Part shown: in pieces, positions 34,137-43,560 of the stretch
Layout: every line of letters begins with the position of its first letter
Position numbering within the stretch: the stretch's first letter is position 1
Assembly: GCA_020634455.1 (NCBI GenBank)
Contig: JACKBQ010000001.1
Location: forward strand, 3,100,001-3,164,000
Reading direction: 5' to 3'
Source of the DNA: Ardenticatenaceae bacterium
Lineage (GTDB): Bacteria > Chloroflexota > Anaerolineae > Promineifilales > Promineifilaceae
Length of the DNA stretch: 64,000 bases
Notes under the pieces: model-generated
The model's database searches: none
Seen by the model: the letters and a program-made list of their open reading frames with translations, nothing else
Told to the model about the DNA's origin: nothing
Position numbers and translations under genes: made by a program

Positions 34137-35135
34137 ATGAAAGTCATCATCCCTCTCGCTGGATTTGGAACAAGAATGCGGCCGCACACGTGGAGCCGCG
34201 CCAAGCCGCTGCTGAACGTGGCGGGCAACACGATCATTGGCCATTTGCTCAATTTGATGGCGGAAATCACCACGGAAGAGGTGATTTTTGTGGTGGGCTA
34301 CAAGGGTGACGAGATTGAGGCGTGGATTCGCGCACATTATCCGCACCTGAACGCTCATTTTGTAATTCAGGAAGAAGCGCTGGGGCAGGCGCACGCCATC
34401 TGGATGTGCCGCGATTTTCTGGACGACGGCGAAGTGCTGATTGCCTTTGGCGATGGCGTGGTGGATGCTGATTACAAAAACATTCCGGAAGCGGATGCGG
34501 ACGGCGTGATTTTGGTGCAGGAGATGGAAGATCCGCGCACCTTTGGCGTGGTGGTGACGGATGAAAACGACGTGGTGCACGATTTCATCGAGAAGCCGAG
34601 CACGATGGAGCACAAGCAGGTGCTGGCGGGGATTTACTGGTTTAGGAACGGCCGTTCCCTCCGTAACGCCATCCAAACCATCATCGAACAGGATCGGCGC
34701 ACCAAGGGCGAATTTTATCTGGTAGACGCCTATCACGTCATGCTGGAACAGGGCGCAGTCATCAAAGCGAAGCCCACCATTTTCTGGCTGGATGCAGGCA
34801 AACCAGACTTTATGTTAAGCACCAACCAGAAGCTGCTGGCGCTGGGCTACGGCACCGATGACGCGATTGACCGCAGTTATGCCGAGGATTTTACGGCGCT
34901 GCCACCAGTGTTTTTGCATGAAACGGCCGTTATTGATCAATGCGTCATCGGCCCGTTTGTCAGCATCGAGGCGGGCGCAACCGTGAAAAACAGCGTTATC
35001 CGCAACAGCATCATCGACGCTGGGGCATACATCGAAAACTGCGTGCTGGATGGTGCGCTCATTGGCGAAAATGCCCGCATCGTTGGCCAGCCCAAAGCGA
35101 TGTTTGTGGGTGATAATTCAAAAATCGAAATCTGA
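34137..35135 (+). CDS. Sugar nucleotidyltransferase with left-handed helix domain
   Basis: This 332-residue enzyme belongs to the RmlA/GlmU-like nucleotidyltransferases. The N-terminal motif LAGFGTRMRPHTWSRAKPLL binds the nucleoside triphosphate, and EALGQAHAI and FGDGVVDAD give substrate and metal contacts. Hexapeptide repeats form a C-terminal left-handed beta-helix (about 255-320: VIDQCVIGPFVSIEAGATV and onward). It makes an activated NDP-sugar, perhaps for the surface glycans encoded at 20-31 kb. Whether the product is glucose-1-phosphate or mannose-1-phosphate derived cannot be told. Confidence 0.9.
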   Translation: MKVIIPLAGFGTRMRPHTWSRAKPLLNVAGNTIIGHLLNLMAEITTEEVIFVVGYKGDEIEAWIRAHYPHLNAHFVIQEEALGQAHAIWMCRDFLDDGEVLIAFGDGVVDADYKNIPEADADGVILVQEMEDPRTFGVVVTDENDVVHDFIEKPSTMEHKQVLAGIYWFRNGRSLRNAIQTIIEQDRRTKGEFYLVDAYHVMLEQGAVIKAKPTIFWLDAGKPDFMLSTNQKLLALGYGTDDAIDRSYAEDFTALPPVFLHETAVIDQCVIGPFVSIEAGATVKNSVIRNSIIDAGAYIENCVLDGALIGENARIVGQPKAMFVGDNSKIEI

Positions 35136-35155
35136 TAACGAGGTAAAGCAAGAAG

Positions 35156-35455
35156 ATGGAATTAAAGAACGTTGTTTTTCATTCACCTGGCCCCAATTGG
35201 GCACACGGTGTTGATTTTCGGGAACAGCCAGGTGTGATGGAGCATGTTCAGCATTATGCGCAGCTGCTGGAACAAGGTAAATTGTTTCTTGGCGGCCCCT
35301 TCACCGCCGCCGATTCAGGCGGCATGATGATCGCCAGTGAAGCGATGACCCGTGATGAACTTGCGGCCTATGCCGCCGCCGACCCAGCCGTTCTCAAGGG
35401 TTTGTTAACCTTCGAGGTAAAAACCTGGTATGTGGCCATGTCGGCCAAATCATAA
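35156..35455 (+). CDS. YciI-like protein
   Basis: This 99-residue protein has the YCII fold pattern: a short beta strand, then HVQHYAQLLEQGKLFLGGPF, a Gly-rich turn and DPAVLKGLLTFEVKTWYVA. Functions of the family are mostly unknown; some members are dehalogenase- or muconolactone-related. It follows the nucleotidyltransferase by 20 bases and is followed by the aminotransferase after 45 bases. AGGTAAAGCAAGAAG precedes the ATG. Confidence 0.82.
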   Translation: MELKNVVFHSPGPNWAHGVDFREQPGVMEHVQHYAQLLEQGKLFLGGPFTAADSGGMMIASEAMTRDELAAYAAADPAVLKGLLTFEVKTWYVAMSAKS

Positions 35456-35500
35456 TTGTTTGAAAGTAGAGAGTTTTGCATCCAGCTGAAGGAGTAGATC

Positions 35501-36664
35501 ATGCGTAATTTTATTTCTGATCGGGTGGCGGGCACACCGCCGTCGGGAATTCGTAAATTTTTTGATATTGCGGCGACCATGAAGGACGTCATTTCCTTGG
35601 GCATTGGCGAGCCAGATTTTGTGACGCCGAAGCCGATTTTGCAGGCGGGCATCGACAGTTTGCAGCGCGGTGAGACGGCTTATACCTCCAACAGCGGTAC
35701 GGCCGAACTGCGCACGGCGCTTAGCCAGCATCTGAACAAGCTGTACAAGGTGCAGTACGATCCGGCCGACGAGATCATCGTGACGGTGGGGGTGAGTGAG
35801 GCGCTCTATTTGGTGATGACGGCCGTTCTTAATCCCGGCGACGAGGTGATCATTCCCGAACCGAGTTTTGTGGCTTACGGGCCAGAAGTGACCTTTGCGG
35901 GGGGCGTGCCCGTGGCGGTGCCCACTTACGTGAAAGATAATTTTCAGGTGACGGCCGAAACGATCGAAGCGGCCATCACGCCCAAAACGAAGGCGATTTT
36001 GCTGGGCTACCCGAACAATCCCACCGGCGCGGTGATGGAGAGAGAGGTGATGCTGGCGGTAACGGCCGTTGCCGAACAGCACGATCTCCTCATTATCTCC
36101 GACGAAATTTACGACCGGCTGGTGTACGGTATTGAGCACGTTTGTGTGCCTGCCTTGCCGGGGATGCGCGAGCGCACCGTGTTGTTAGGCGGCTTCAGCA
36201 AAGATTACGCCATGACCGGTTGGCGCATCGGCTACGCCTGTGCCCCCGCCGACATTTTGGCCGCCATGCGCAAGGTGCATCAATACACTATCATGTCTGC
36301 CCCCACCACCGGGCAAGCGGCTGCGCTGGCCGCCCTCACCCCCGCTGGCGACCGCTACGTCGAAGAAATGCGCCAGGAGTACGACCGCCGCCGCCGCCTG
36401 ATTGTGGACGGTTTCAACACGCTGGGGATGGACTGCTTTGAGCCGCGCGGCGCGTTTTACGCCTTCCCCTCCATTGCCAAAACCGGCATGAGCAGCGACG
36501 ACTTTGCCATGCGCCTGCTGGATGAAGAAGAGGTAGCAATGGTCCCCGGCGATGCGTTTGGGGCCAGCGGCGCTGGCTTTGTCCGCGCCAGTTACGCCAC
36601 CGCTTACGAAAAAATCGAAGAAGCCCTCAACCGCCTGGAGCGCTTCATGCGTAGGCATGGATAA
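35501..36664 (+). CDS. Class I/II PLP-dependent aminotransferase
   Basis: This 387-residue enzyme uses pyridoxal phosphate; the Schiff-base lysine is Lys234 in GGFSKDYAMTGWRIGY, and YPNNPTGAV and DEIYDRLVYG (Asp201) give cofactor contacts. It is most similar in pattern to AspC/PatA aspartate or aromatic aminotransferases. The exact amino acid is unknown. GAAGGAGTAGATC precedes the ATG, a strong site. Confidence 0.92.
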   Translation: MRNFISDRVAGTPPSGIRKFFDIAATMKDVISLGIGEPDFVTPKPILQAGIDSLQRGETAYTSNSGTAELRTALSQHLNKLYKVQYDPADEIIVTVGVSEALYLVMTAVLNPGDEVIIPEPSFVAYGPEVTFAGGVPVAVPTYVKDNFQVTAETIEAAITPKTKAILLGYPNNPTGAVMEREVMLAVTAVAEQHDLLIISDEIYDRLVYGIEHVCVPALPGMRERTVLLGGFSKDYAMTGWRIGYACAPADILAAMRKVHQYTIMSAPTTGQAAALAALTPAGDRYVEEMRQEYDRRRRLIVDGFNTLGMDCFEPRGAFYAFPSIAKTGMSSDDFAMRLLDEEEVAMVPGDAFGASGAGFVRASYATAYEKIEEALNRLERFMRRHG

Positions 36665-36695
36665 CATCTGCTTATAATGTGCCTATCGTTTCAGC

Positions 36696-36720
36696 TTGTT
36701 CTATTTGCCTTATAGAACAA
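36696..36720. terminator. Hairpin after the aminotransferase gene
   Basis: TTGTTCTAT at 36696-36704 pairs with ATAGAACAA at 36712-36720 around a seven-base loop. It is 32 bases after the stop. No long T run follows, so it may end transcription with Rho or by another means. The rest of 36721-36891 is AT-rich with nothing recognised. Confidence 0.6.
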
Positions 36721-36891
36721 GGCTCAAGATAAATAAAAACTTCGGTTCTTTAGGATTTAGTTAGGTCTGGTTTTTATGCCGCAAATTACGCGAAAAAATC
36801 GTGGAAATTCGCGACTTCACCTCGTGAAAGCGCTAAGAGCCAACTCTTTTTTGAGTAGCATGATACCTATAGAAATAGCAAGGGAAAGATA

Positions 36892-37623
36892 ATGCGCATT
36901 GAATACACTTTTGCATTTATCCTCATATTATTATCTGTTGGTTCATTCGTGGCGGTACGCAAAGGATGGATAAACTCTAAAACGATTGAATATCTAGCAA
37001 ATATCATAACTATTGTTTCTGCTATTTTTTCGATTTTTCTTATCCTTTTTCCCCTTTTATCGCAGTCTCCCTCTGGAGATCCTCGAATTAATGTTGTTAA
37101 TAATTTAGAACTACCTGTTACAGTCACGATCGAGGGAGAGTCAAGGGGAAGAATAAACGCTCATCAAGAAAAAACCTATTTCATTAACAGTTTCCCAGCT
37201 ACTGTAGAGTGGTCTGCTATTCCACCCAAGACAAGTCTTGGTACGAATATGGGCGAGCGGTTCGCTGGTACGATTAACAATGTAAATAATAACGCAACTA
37301 TTAACATTGATAATCTTATAAAGGATCAGATGTATTTTTTTCCACAGATAACAAACAAAACAGATGTGAGTTGTAGAGTGTCCTTTGATTCTGGGTTAGC
37401 AGTAATAAACCAATCCAAGATAACTATCAATGCACATACTGTTGTAGATTTGGGTTACTATAAACTAAATAAGGATTCAACCATTTATTTTCATTGTGAA
37501 GGAAGCGATCTGCCGATTGTAATTAAGTGGCAAGCTAATCCTAATATACTTCGTATATTTGGTGATTTGGAAGGTGAAATCGAATCACCCTCTGGGATTC
37601 TTCATTTAGTAATTGATGATTGA
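36892..37623 (+). CDS. AT-rich orphan membrane protein, unknown
   Basis: This 243-residue protein has two N-terminal transmembrane helices (about 5-23 and 36-60) and a beta-rich, Asn-rich outer or soluble part (65-243). I recognise no domain. The base composition is clearly lower in GC than its neighbours, codon use is different (many AAT, ATA, TTA), and it contains no ACGGCCGT octamer. This suggests recent transfer. ATG 36892 follows AAGGGAAAG. It interrupts the interval between the aminotransferase and gatB. Confidence 0.65.
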   Translation: MRIEYTFAFILILLSVGSFVAVRKGWINSKTIEYLANIITIVSAIFSIFLILFPLLSQSPSGDPRINVVNNLELPVTVTIEGESRGRINAHQEKTYFINSFPATVEWSAIPPKTSLGTNMGERFAGTINNVNNNATINIDNLIKDQMYFFPQITNKTDVSCRVSFDSGLAVINQSKITINAHTVVDLGYYKLNKDSTIYFHCEGSDLPIVIKWQANPNILRIFGDLEGEIESPSGILHLVIDD

Positions 37624-37733
37624 AAAAAAATTATATAAAACGCGAAAAGCCCCAGATTAAGAAACGGCCGTATCCCAGAACTCATTAGCCTCCTGAGGCA
37701 AAAACGGCCGAATTTCAACTGGTAGGAACAATT

Positions 37734-39179
37734 ATGACACAATACGAACCCGTCATCGGCCTGGAAATGCATGCCGAATTGATGACCGAATCGAAGATGT
37801 TTTCTAAAGCGAAAGTGGTGGACAGTGTGGAGGCAGCGCCAAACACGGCCGTTTCCCCCCTCTGTTTGGGTATGCCGGGTACGCTGCCGGTGATTAACGA
37901 GAAAGCAGTGGAATATGCCACCCGCGTGGCCCTGGCGCTCAACTGCGAGATCAACCACCACAACATCTTCGCCCGCAAAAATTACTTTTACCCCGACCTG
38001 CCCAAAGGGTACCAGATCAGCCAGTACGAGCAGCCGCTGGGCGTCAACGGCTGGCTGGACATCGAACTGGAGTCCGGCGAGACGAAGCGCATCGGCATTC
38101 GCCGCGTGCACATGGAAGAGGACACCGGCAAGCTCACCCACCAGGACGACGGCACCTCGCTGGTGGATTACAACCGGGCGGGCGTGCCCCTGCTAGAAAT
38201 CGTCACCGAGCCAGACATTCGCTCCGGCGAGGAGGCGCGGGCGTACGCCATGAAGGTGCGCCAGATTTTGCGCTACCTGGGCGTCAACTCCGGCGACATG
38301 GAAAAAGGCGTCCTGCGGGTGGAGCCAAACATCAGCATTCGCCCGGTAGGCAGCACAGAATTTGGTACGCGCACCGAGCTGAAGAACCTGAACAGCTTCC
38401 GGGTTTTGGCCGATGGCACGGCGTATGAGATTGCAAGGCAAACGGCCGCTCTGCAATCAGGTGGTAAAGTGGTGCAAGAAACACGCGGCTGGCACGAGGG
38501 CCGCCGCGAAACCTTTAGCCAGCGCACCAAGGAAGAAGCCGAAGATTACCGCTACTTCCCCGAACCAGACCTGCCGCCGCTGCACCTGGACGATGCCTGG
38601 GTGGAAACAGTCCGCGCCAGCCTGCCGGAACTGCCCGACGCCAAAATTGCTCGCTATATGGCCAATTATGAGCTATCTGAATATGATTCGCGTGTGTTGG
38701 CTGAGGAACGGGCGGTGGGGGAATGGTTTGATACGGCCGTTTCCGCTGGTGGAGTTCCCAAATCCGTGGCGAACTGGATGATCAACGAGCTGTTCCGCTT
38801 GATGAACGAGGCTAAACTGAGTATTGACGTTATCCAGGTAACGCCTGCTGCGCTGGTGGAACTGATTGGCCTGGTAGAAAAGCAAACCATCAACAACAAC
38901 ACCGCCAAAGAGGTGCTGGCCGAAATGTTCGCCTCAGGTGCATCCCCCGCCAAAATTGTGGCAGCCAAAGGGCTGGCTCAAATCTCCGACGACGCGGCCA
39001 TTCGAGCCGTCATCGAGCAAGTTCTGGACGAAAACGGGGAGCAAGTGGCCCGTTACCTGGGCGGCGAGGAAAAGCTGCGCGGCTTTTTTGTGGGCCAGGT
39101 GATGCGCCAAACCAAAGGCAAAGCCAACCCTACCCTGGTTAACAAACTGTTGGATGAGGCGCTGGCAAGGCAACAATAA
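37734..39179 (+). CDS. gatB: Aspartyl/glutamyl-tRNA amidotransferase subunit B
   Basis: This 481-residue subunit binds the tRNA and performs the kinase and transamidation steps of GatCAB. The N-terminus YEPVIGLEMHAELMTESKMF, the PLCLGMPGTLPVIN segment, DYNRAGVPLLEIVTEPDI and the C-terminal YqeY-like helical domain (about 330-480) are all typical. It is separated from gatCA by about 3.7 kb. GGTAGGAACAATT precedes the ATG. A strong terminator follows. Confidence 0.95.
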   Translation: MTQYEPVIGLEMHAELMTESKMFSKAKVVDSVEAAPNTAVSPLCLGMPGTLPVINEKAVEYATRVALALNCEINHHNIFARKNYFYPDLPKGYQISQYEQPLGVNGWLDIELESGETKRIGIRRVHMEEDTGKLTHQDDGTSLVDYNRAGVPLLEIVTEPDIRSGEEARAYAMKVRQILRYLGVNSGDMEKGVLRVEPNISIRPVGSTEFGTRTELKNLNSFRVLADGTAYEIARQTAALQSGGKVVQETRGWHEGRRETFSQRTKEEAEDYRYFPEPDLPPLHLDDAWVETVRASLPELPDAKIARYMANYELSEYDSRVLAEERAVGEWFDTAVSAGGVPKSVANWMINELFRLMNEAKLSIDVIQVTPAALVELIGLVEKQTINNNTAKEVLAEMFASGASPAKIVAAKGLAQISDDAAIRAVIEQVLDENGEQVARYLGGEEKLRGFFVGQVMRQTKGKANPTLVNKLLDEALARQQ

Positions 39180-39214
39180 CACCGTTCCCAATCGATAAAT
39201 CATGTCCAACCAGG

Positions 39215-39249
39215 AAGCTGCTTGTGCCCAAAACAAGCAGCTTTTTTTG
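39215..39249 (+). terminator. Rho-independent terminator after gatB
   Basis: AAGCTGCTTGT at 39215-39225 pairs with ACAAGCAGCTT at about 39233-39243, followed by six T. It lies 36 bases after the gatB stop. Confidence 0.92.
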
Positions 39250-39399
39250 TTTTCTGCCACGCTTAATTGTTGCGGGACTATTTTCTTACCATTTTTAGGG
39301 CAGCCTTACGCTTTCTTCACGGATATAAAAATAGCGTATGCTATTATTTTGACCAGTAAAATTGCATAAAAATTTTACCAACTGTAACCGTAGACAGTA

Positions 39400-39429
39400 T
39401 TGACACGTAAACGGCCGTTCCATTATATT
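39400..39429 (+). promoter_or_regulatory. Predicted sigma-70 promoter of the sensor operon
   Basis: TTGACA at 39400-39405 and TATATT at 39424-39429 are separated by 18 bases. An ACGGCCGT octamer (39411-39418) sits exactly in the spacer. It is the only good promoter seen before the sensor block. Confidence 0.7.
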
Positions 39430-39583
39430 GCGCCGAAAGTACCATTCTACCCACAGGTGTGACTTTGTAGAATAGGGGTACTGGTCGGCTCTTGCGTCCG
39501 GCCCTCCATGCAAGGTGTAGGCCTTTGATCCAGAAGTGCCCAAAATTGATAAGACGGTAAAAACCCCACGGAGACTAAATCCG
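39430..39583 (+). promoter_or_regulatory. Structured 5' leader of the sensor operon
   Basis: Between the promoter and the first ATG, about 150 bases contain possible stems, for example GTACC-ATTCTA near 39440-39452 against TAGAAT-A-GGGGTAC near 39469-39482, and GGTCGG/CCGGCC near 39483-39504. No known riboswitch consensus was recognised. A functional RNA here is speculative. Confidence 0.3.
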
Positions 39584-42040
39584 ATGACAGGTTCTCAATT
39601 AGAACAGCCTCAGACCGATAGCCAGCGTAAGGCAGAAGCAAAGCATAAACGCGCGTATCGCTTGTTGATGGCCGGTGGTGTTTTCAACATTATTTCCGGC
39701 ATTTTGCAGCAGCTCATCAACTCGTCGGCGGATCTGCCGCCGTTTATTTTTCACATGACAATCCTTGCAGGTGTGATGGTGCTTGGTAGTGGTTACCTGC
39801 TTTTTAAGCGACGCATGCTGCTTGGGGTTGTGGTGTTGTTGTTGTCGGCTCCGCCAATTCTTTTGTACCTTATCTCCGTGAATTCAGGCATAGGTGCGTT
39901 GGTAACCGTAGCCACCATGCTCCTCTTTTTAATTATTCTTCCCCTCATACTAACCGACTCACGCATGATCATTCAGACTCAGGTTGGCACTGTTGTGGGT
40001 TCGGTTTTAATAGTAATAGCAGACTTGTTTTGGCCGTTTGCCCGGCAAGAAGTGGATACCGGATTTTTATATACGTCTGTTGCGATTCTTGTTGTGCTGC
40101 TTGGGGTATTTGGTTATTACATCCTGCGACAGTTCCCGGAATATGGCTTACGTGGCAAACTGATTACCACAACTCTGGTAGTGGCTGTGGTAGCGGTGGC
40201 TTTGGTTGCTTTTGGCGTCAATAACTTTACTCGCAACGCCCTTATTGAAAAAGCGGGCGTTCAGCTTGATACATTGGTTGACTCTCAGGCTGTATTGGTT
40301 GGTGAGTTGTTTTATCGAGAGCTTGCTGCGTTGCAGGCGCTTAGTTTAAGCAATTCATTGCTATCTCGCCTGGCCGAACGGAATGCTTCTTATGCTGACA
40401 CCGAGGCAGCTATCGCGGCGCAAATGCAGGTGCTGGATGCGTCTTGGCAAGATGCGGCAACCAATAGTCCGATGGTTACGGCCGTTTTAGGCAGTCCGCT
40501 TTCTGAAGAGTTAAGACAGTTCCGGGCCAGTTTCCCCGAAAACAGTACGTTTATTGTTGCAGACCAATATGGCGCATTGCTCGCCACAACAGAAAAAACG
40601 GAACAGTACGATTTAACCAACACCCAATGGTGGCAAGATTCCAATGCTTTTGGGTTTGGTACGGTTGCTTTTGGCGATCCCTTTGTTAATTCATTGAATG
40701 GACAATCTTACATCGAAATTTCGATGCCACTGTATACCCGGCTTGAAACGGGCGGCAAGCAGTTTGCGGGCTTGCTGTATGCAGCTTATTCACTGTCTGC
40801 GCTGGAAGATTTGCTTGTTGAGACTCAATATGGTGAAACAGGTGAAACGCGGTTGTATTTACCTGGCTATGAAATGGTAATTGATGAGAATGACAAGCTG
40901 CTTATTCTTGAAGAACAGACTTTGTCTTCCGACTCAGAATTTGCCACTTTTCTGGACCCGCAAGCTACTTTTGCTTTTATCGAACAAGGGAATGAGACGT
41001 TTTTGGCTGCTGGTGAGTTGGTGAATACCCAAAACCACCAGCCCATCATTGACGATTTGAACTGGCTCATTACGGTGCAGCAGGCTGAACAAGAAGCGTT
41101 AGCTGCTGTACAAGAGCAGCAACGTTTGAATATTTTGCTGGGCTTGCTGGTTCTGATTGCTACCGGCGGTACGGCCGCTGTGGTTGGTCGGCTTTTAACG
41201 GAACCTATTGTGCAATTAACGGCCGTTGCCGAAAAAGTAACCGCTGGCGACCTGACCGCCCAGGCTGAAATTCAAGCCAAAGATGAAATTGGGACATTAG
41301 CCACTGCCTTGAACAGCATGACGGCCCAGGTGCGTGGCGCTATTAGCACCCTGGAAACCCGTGTCCAGGAACGTACACGCGCCTTGGAAATCAGTATTGA
41401 TGTTGGTCGGCGGCTTTCTACCATTCTTGATTCCCAACAATTGGTAGAAGCAGTGGTGAATCAGATTCGCGATGCATTTAACTATTATCATGTCCACATT
41501 TACCTGCTCGATGATGAAGACCCAACTATTTTAAGGATGGTGGGAGGGACAGGTAGCGCTGGGCAGCAAATGTTGGCCCAAAATCACCAACTGCAGGTGG
41601 GGCAAGGGTTGGTTGGGCAAGCGGCGGCCACGCTTACGGCCGTTTGGGTGCCCGATGTTGCCCAAAACCTCGGTTGGTTGCCAAACGCTTTGCTGCCAGA
41701 TACCAAAGCTGAAATTGCTGTTCCCATTGTCAGTGGTAAAGAGCTTATGGGCGTTTTGGATGTGCAGCACAATGAAAAAGACGGGCTAAGCCAAACTGAT
41801 GTGGGTCTTATTGAATTGATTGCCAGCCAGGTTGCTGTGGCGTTGCGCAATGCGCACCTGTACCAAAGCGTGCAAGAACGGGCAAACCGTGAACTCCAGA
41901 TTAACGAGATCAATCAGAAAATTATGGGAACGACAGATGTTCAGCTCGCCATGCAGGTTGCTGTGCGGGAATTAGGCCAGGCGCTTGGCGTTTCCAAAGC
42001 CACAGTTCGCATGATCAGTACCAATGGGCAGGAAGGTTAG
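39584..42040 (+). CDS. Membrane sensor 1: TM bundle, dCache-like domain, HAMP, GAF, truncated-GAF tail (no kinase)
   Basis: This 818-residue receptor has a multi-helix N-terminal bundle (about 15-215), an extracellular dCache-like region (about 222-499), one transmembrane helix (512-535), a HAMP linker (535-590), a GAF domain (about 604-762) and a conserved tail (765-818). The GAF has the segment LLPDTKAEIAVPIVSGKELMGVLDVQ common to the sensors of this cluster. There is no histidine kinase, cyclase or effector domain, so it must signal through partner proteins. I chose ATG 39584 (GGAGA upstream); the frame extends to a GTG at 39536. It is the first gene after the operon promoter. Confidence 0.85.
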   Translation: MTGSQLEQPQTDSQRKAEAKHKRAYRLLMAGGVFNIISGILQQLINSSADLPPFIFHMTILAGVMVLGSGYLLFKRRMLLGVVVLLLSAPPILLYLISVNSGIGALVTVATMLLFLIILPLILTDSRMIIQTQVGTVVGSVLIVIADLFWPFARQEVDTGFLYTSVAILVVLLGVFGYYILRQFPEYGLRGKLITTTLVVAVVAVALVAFGVNNFTRNALIEKAGVQLDTLVDSQAVLVGELFYRELAALQALSLSNSLLSRLAERNASYADTEAAIAAQMQVLDASWQDAATNSPMVTAVLGSPLSEELRQFRASFPENSTFIVADQYGALLATTEKTEQYDLTNTQWWQDSNAFGFGTVAFGDPFVNSLNGQSYIEISMPLYTRLETGGKQFAGLLYAAYSLSALEDLLVETQYGETGETRLYLPGYEMVIDENDKLLILEEQTLSSDSEFATFLDPQATFAFIEQGNETFLAAGELVNTQNHQPIIDDLNWLITVQQAEQEALAAVQEQQRLNILLGLLVLIATGGTAAVVGRLLTEPIVQLTAVAEKVTAGDLTAQAEIQAKDEIGTLATALNSMTAQVRGAISTLETRVQERTRALEISIDVGRRLSTILDSQQLVEAVVNQIRDAFNYYHVHIYLLDDEDPTILRMVGGTGSAGQQMLAQNHQLQVGQGLVGQAAATLTAVWVPDVAQNLGWLPNALLPDTKAEIAVPIVSGKELMGVLDVQHNEKDGLSQTDVGLIELIASQVAVALRNAHLYQSVQERANRELQINEINQKIMGTTDVQLAMQVAVRELGQALGVSKATVRMISTNGQEG

Positions 42041-42045
42041 AAATA

Positions 42046-43467
42046 ATGAATGACAAGATGGATTCCGTTTCTGAATTGATGACCGAACCTGCTGAACAGG
42101 CAATACCATCACCGACGCAAACAGGATGGCTGCGCTCATTTTTTGTTCCGCCAATGCAAAATGTGGCCCAGGACGATATCGAGGCTACCTTGCAGGCAGG
42201 GCGCGAACGGTTGTTGACCGCCATTTTGCGGGGCAATGCCATCCTGGCTGGCTTGGCGTTAGCTGCTTTTATTATCACAAATTTCAATGAATTAAAGTTG
42301 GGGGAAGTCGCTGTTTTTCTATCGGTTTATTTTGGCCTGGTTGTTTTTGCGTTTGTGCGGCGTATTCCTTATTCGGTGCGTGGCGCAATATTGTTGGCCT
42401 GGATTTACGGGCTGGGTTTACAAGGTTTGTTAGCAACGGGGTTGAGTGGAGACGGCCGTCTTCTAATGTTTACCTTTGTCATCCTGTCCTTCTTTCTGTT
42501 CAATTTGCGCATCGGCATATTTGCTTTGCTAATGGGGCTGGGCACATTATTATTTACCGCCTGGCAAATGACAACCGGACGCATTCTCGTTCCCGTAGAA
42601 GTTTTGGCAAACTCCGGTAACGTTAGCTCCTGGGTAACCGGGAGCTTTACCTTCCTGGCTTTAATTGGCATTGTTTTACTTGCCCTGGTTGGTCAGGTGC
42701 GTGACATTCAAAATATATGGCGACGCCAGCGGGCGTTGCAGCAGGCTTTGCAACAGGAACGCGCATTTCTGGAACATCGCGTTGCCGAACGCACCCGTGC
42801 TCTGGGGACGAGCGTCGAGATTAGCCGTCAGCTTTCCTCGAATCTAGAAGTTGATAAATTGGCACATGAAGTCGTGGAAAAGATTCGCACTGCTTTTAAC
42901 TATTATCACGCCCAAATTTACGTCATAGATGAACAAGATAACAAGTTAGCAATTGTTGCTGGAACTGGTGCGGCTGGTCAGGCAATGCTCACTACCAATC
43001 AAAAAATTGATATGAATAGCGGCATCATTGGCCATGCAGCGGAGAGCAAGCAAGTTGTGCATGTGCCTGATGTGGCACAGGAGGCAACCTGGCTTTCACA
43101 TCCGCTGCTGCCAGAAACGCAATGCGAAGTTGCGGTGCCTGTTATGCTGGGTGAGCGCCTCTTGGGGGTGTTGGATGTGCAGCACAATCGTGTAAATGGC
43201 ATAACGGCAGATGATATTGCGTTGTTGCGATCTATTGCAGACCAGATTGCCGTAGCTTTGCAAAATGCGCGTGTCTATCTGGATGCACAAACACAGGCCA
43301 AGCGAGAAGCCGTTATTAATAAAATCGGTCAAAAAATTCGGTTGGCCACATCTGTTGAAGACGTACTCCAGGTGGCTGCGCGTGAATTGGCTACGTCTTT
43401 TGAACTGCCAAAGGTGGAAATTAATTTGCAAAATTCCAAACTCACCAACGGCAATCGCTCTGGATAA
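42046..43467 (+). CDS. Membrane sensor 2: five or six TM helices, one GAF, truncated-GAF tail
   Basis: This 473-residue protein begins five bases after sensor 1. It has a cytoplasmic N-terminus, five or six transmembrane helices (55-218) of MASE-like character, a coiled coil (225-250), one GAF domain (255-412, with LLPETQCEVAVPVMLGERLLGVLDVQ) and the tail (418-473). It lacks kinase or cyclase domains. The membrane part may itself sense a ligand, as in other MASE-type proteins (inference). It is the smallest sensor of the set and looks like a stripped-down form of sensor 1. Confidence 0.83.
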   Translation: MNDKMDSVSELMTEPAEQAIPSPTQTGWLRSFFVPPMQNVAQDDIEATLQAGRERLLTAILRGNAILAGLALAAFIITNFNELKLGEVAVFLSVYFGLVVFAFVRRIPYSVRGAILLAWIYGLGLQGLLATGLSGDGRLLMFTFVILSFFLFNLRIGIFALLMGLGTLLFTAWQMTTGRILVPVEVLANSGNVSSWVTGSFTFLALIGIVLLALVGQVRDIQNIWRRQRALQQALQQERAFLEHRVAERTRALGTSVEISRQLSSNLEVDKLAHEVVEKIRTAFNYYHAQIYVIDEQDNKLAIVAGTGAAGQAMLTTNQKIDMNSGIIGHAAESKQVVHVPDVAQEATWLSHPLLPETQCEVAVPVMLGERLLGVLDVQHNRVNGITADDIALLRSIADQIAVALQNARVYLDAQTQAKREAVINKIGQKIRLATSVEDVLQVAARELATSFELPKVEINLQNSKLTNGNRSG

Positions 43468-43560
43468 CAAAATGTCTGTTTATGTAATTGGCAGGAAGTA
43501 TTCAGAATTTAGCAAACCAATTTTCGGCCGATTATTTGGTAGCAGTGGAAGAATATTCTA

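Noticed and set aside
39430..39583. Known riboswitch (cobalamin, c-di-GMP) in the sensor leader
   Set aside because: Stems are possible, but no consensus core such as the B12 box or the GEMM core was found.
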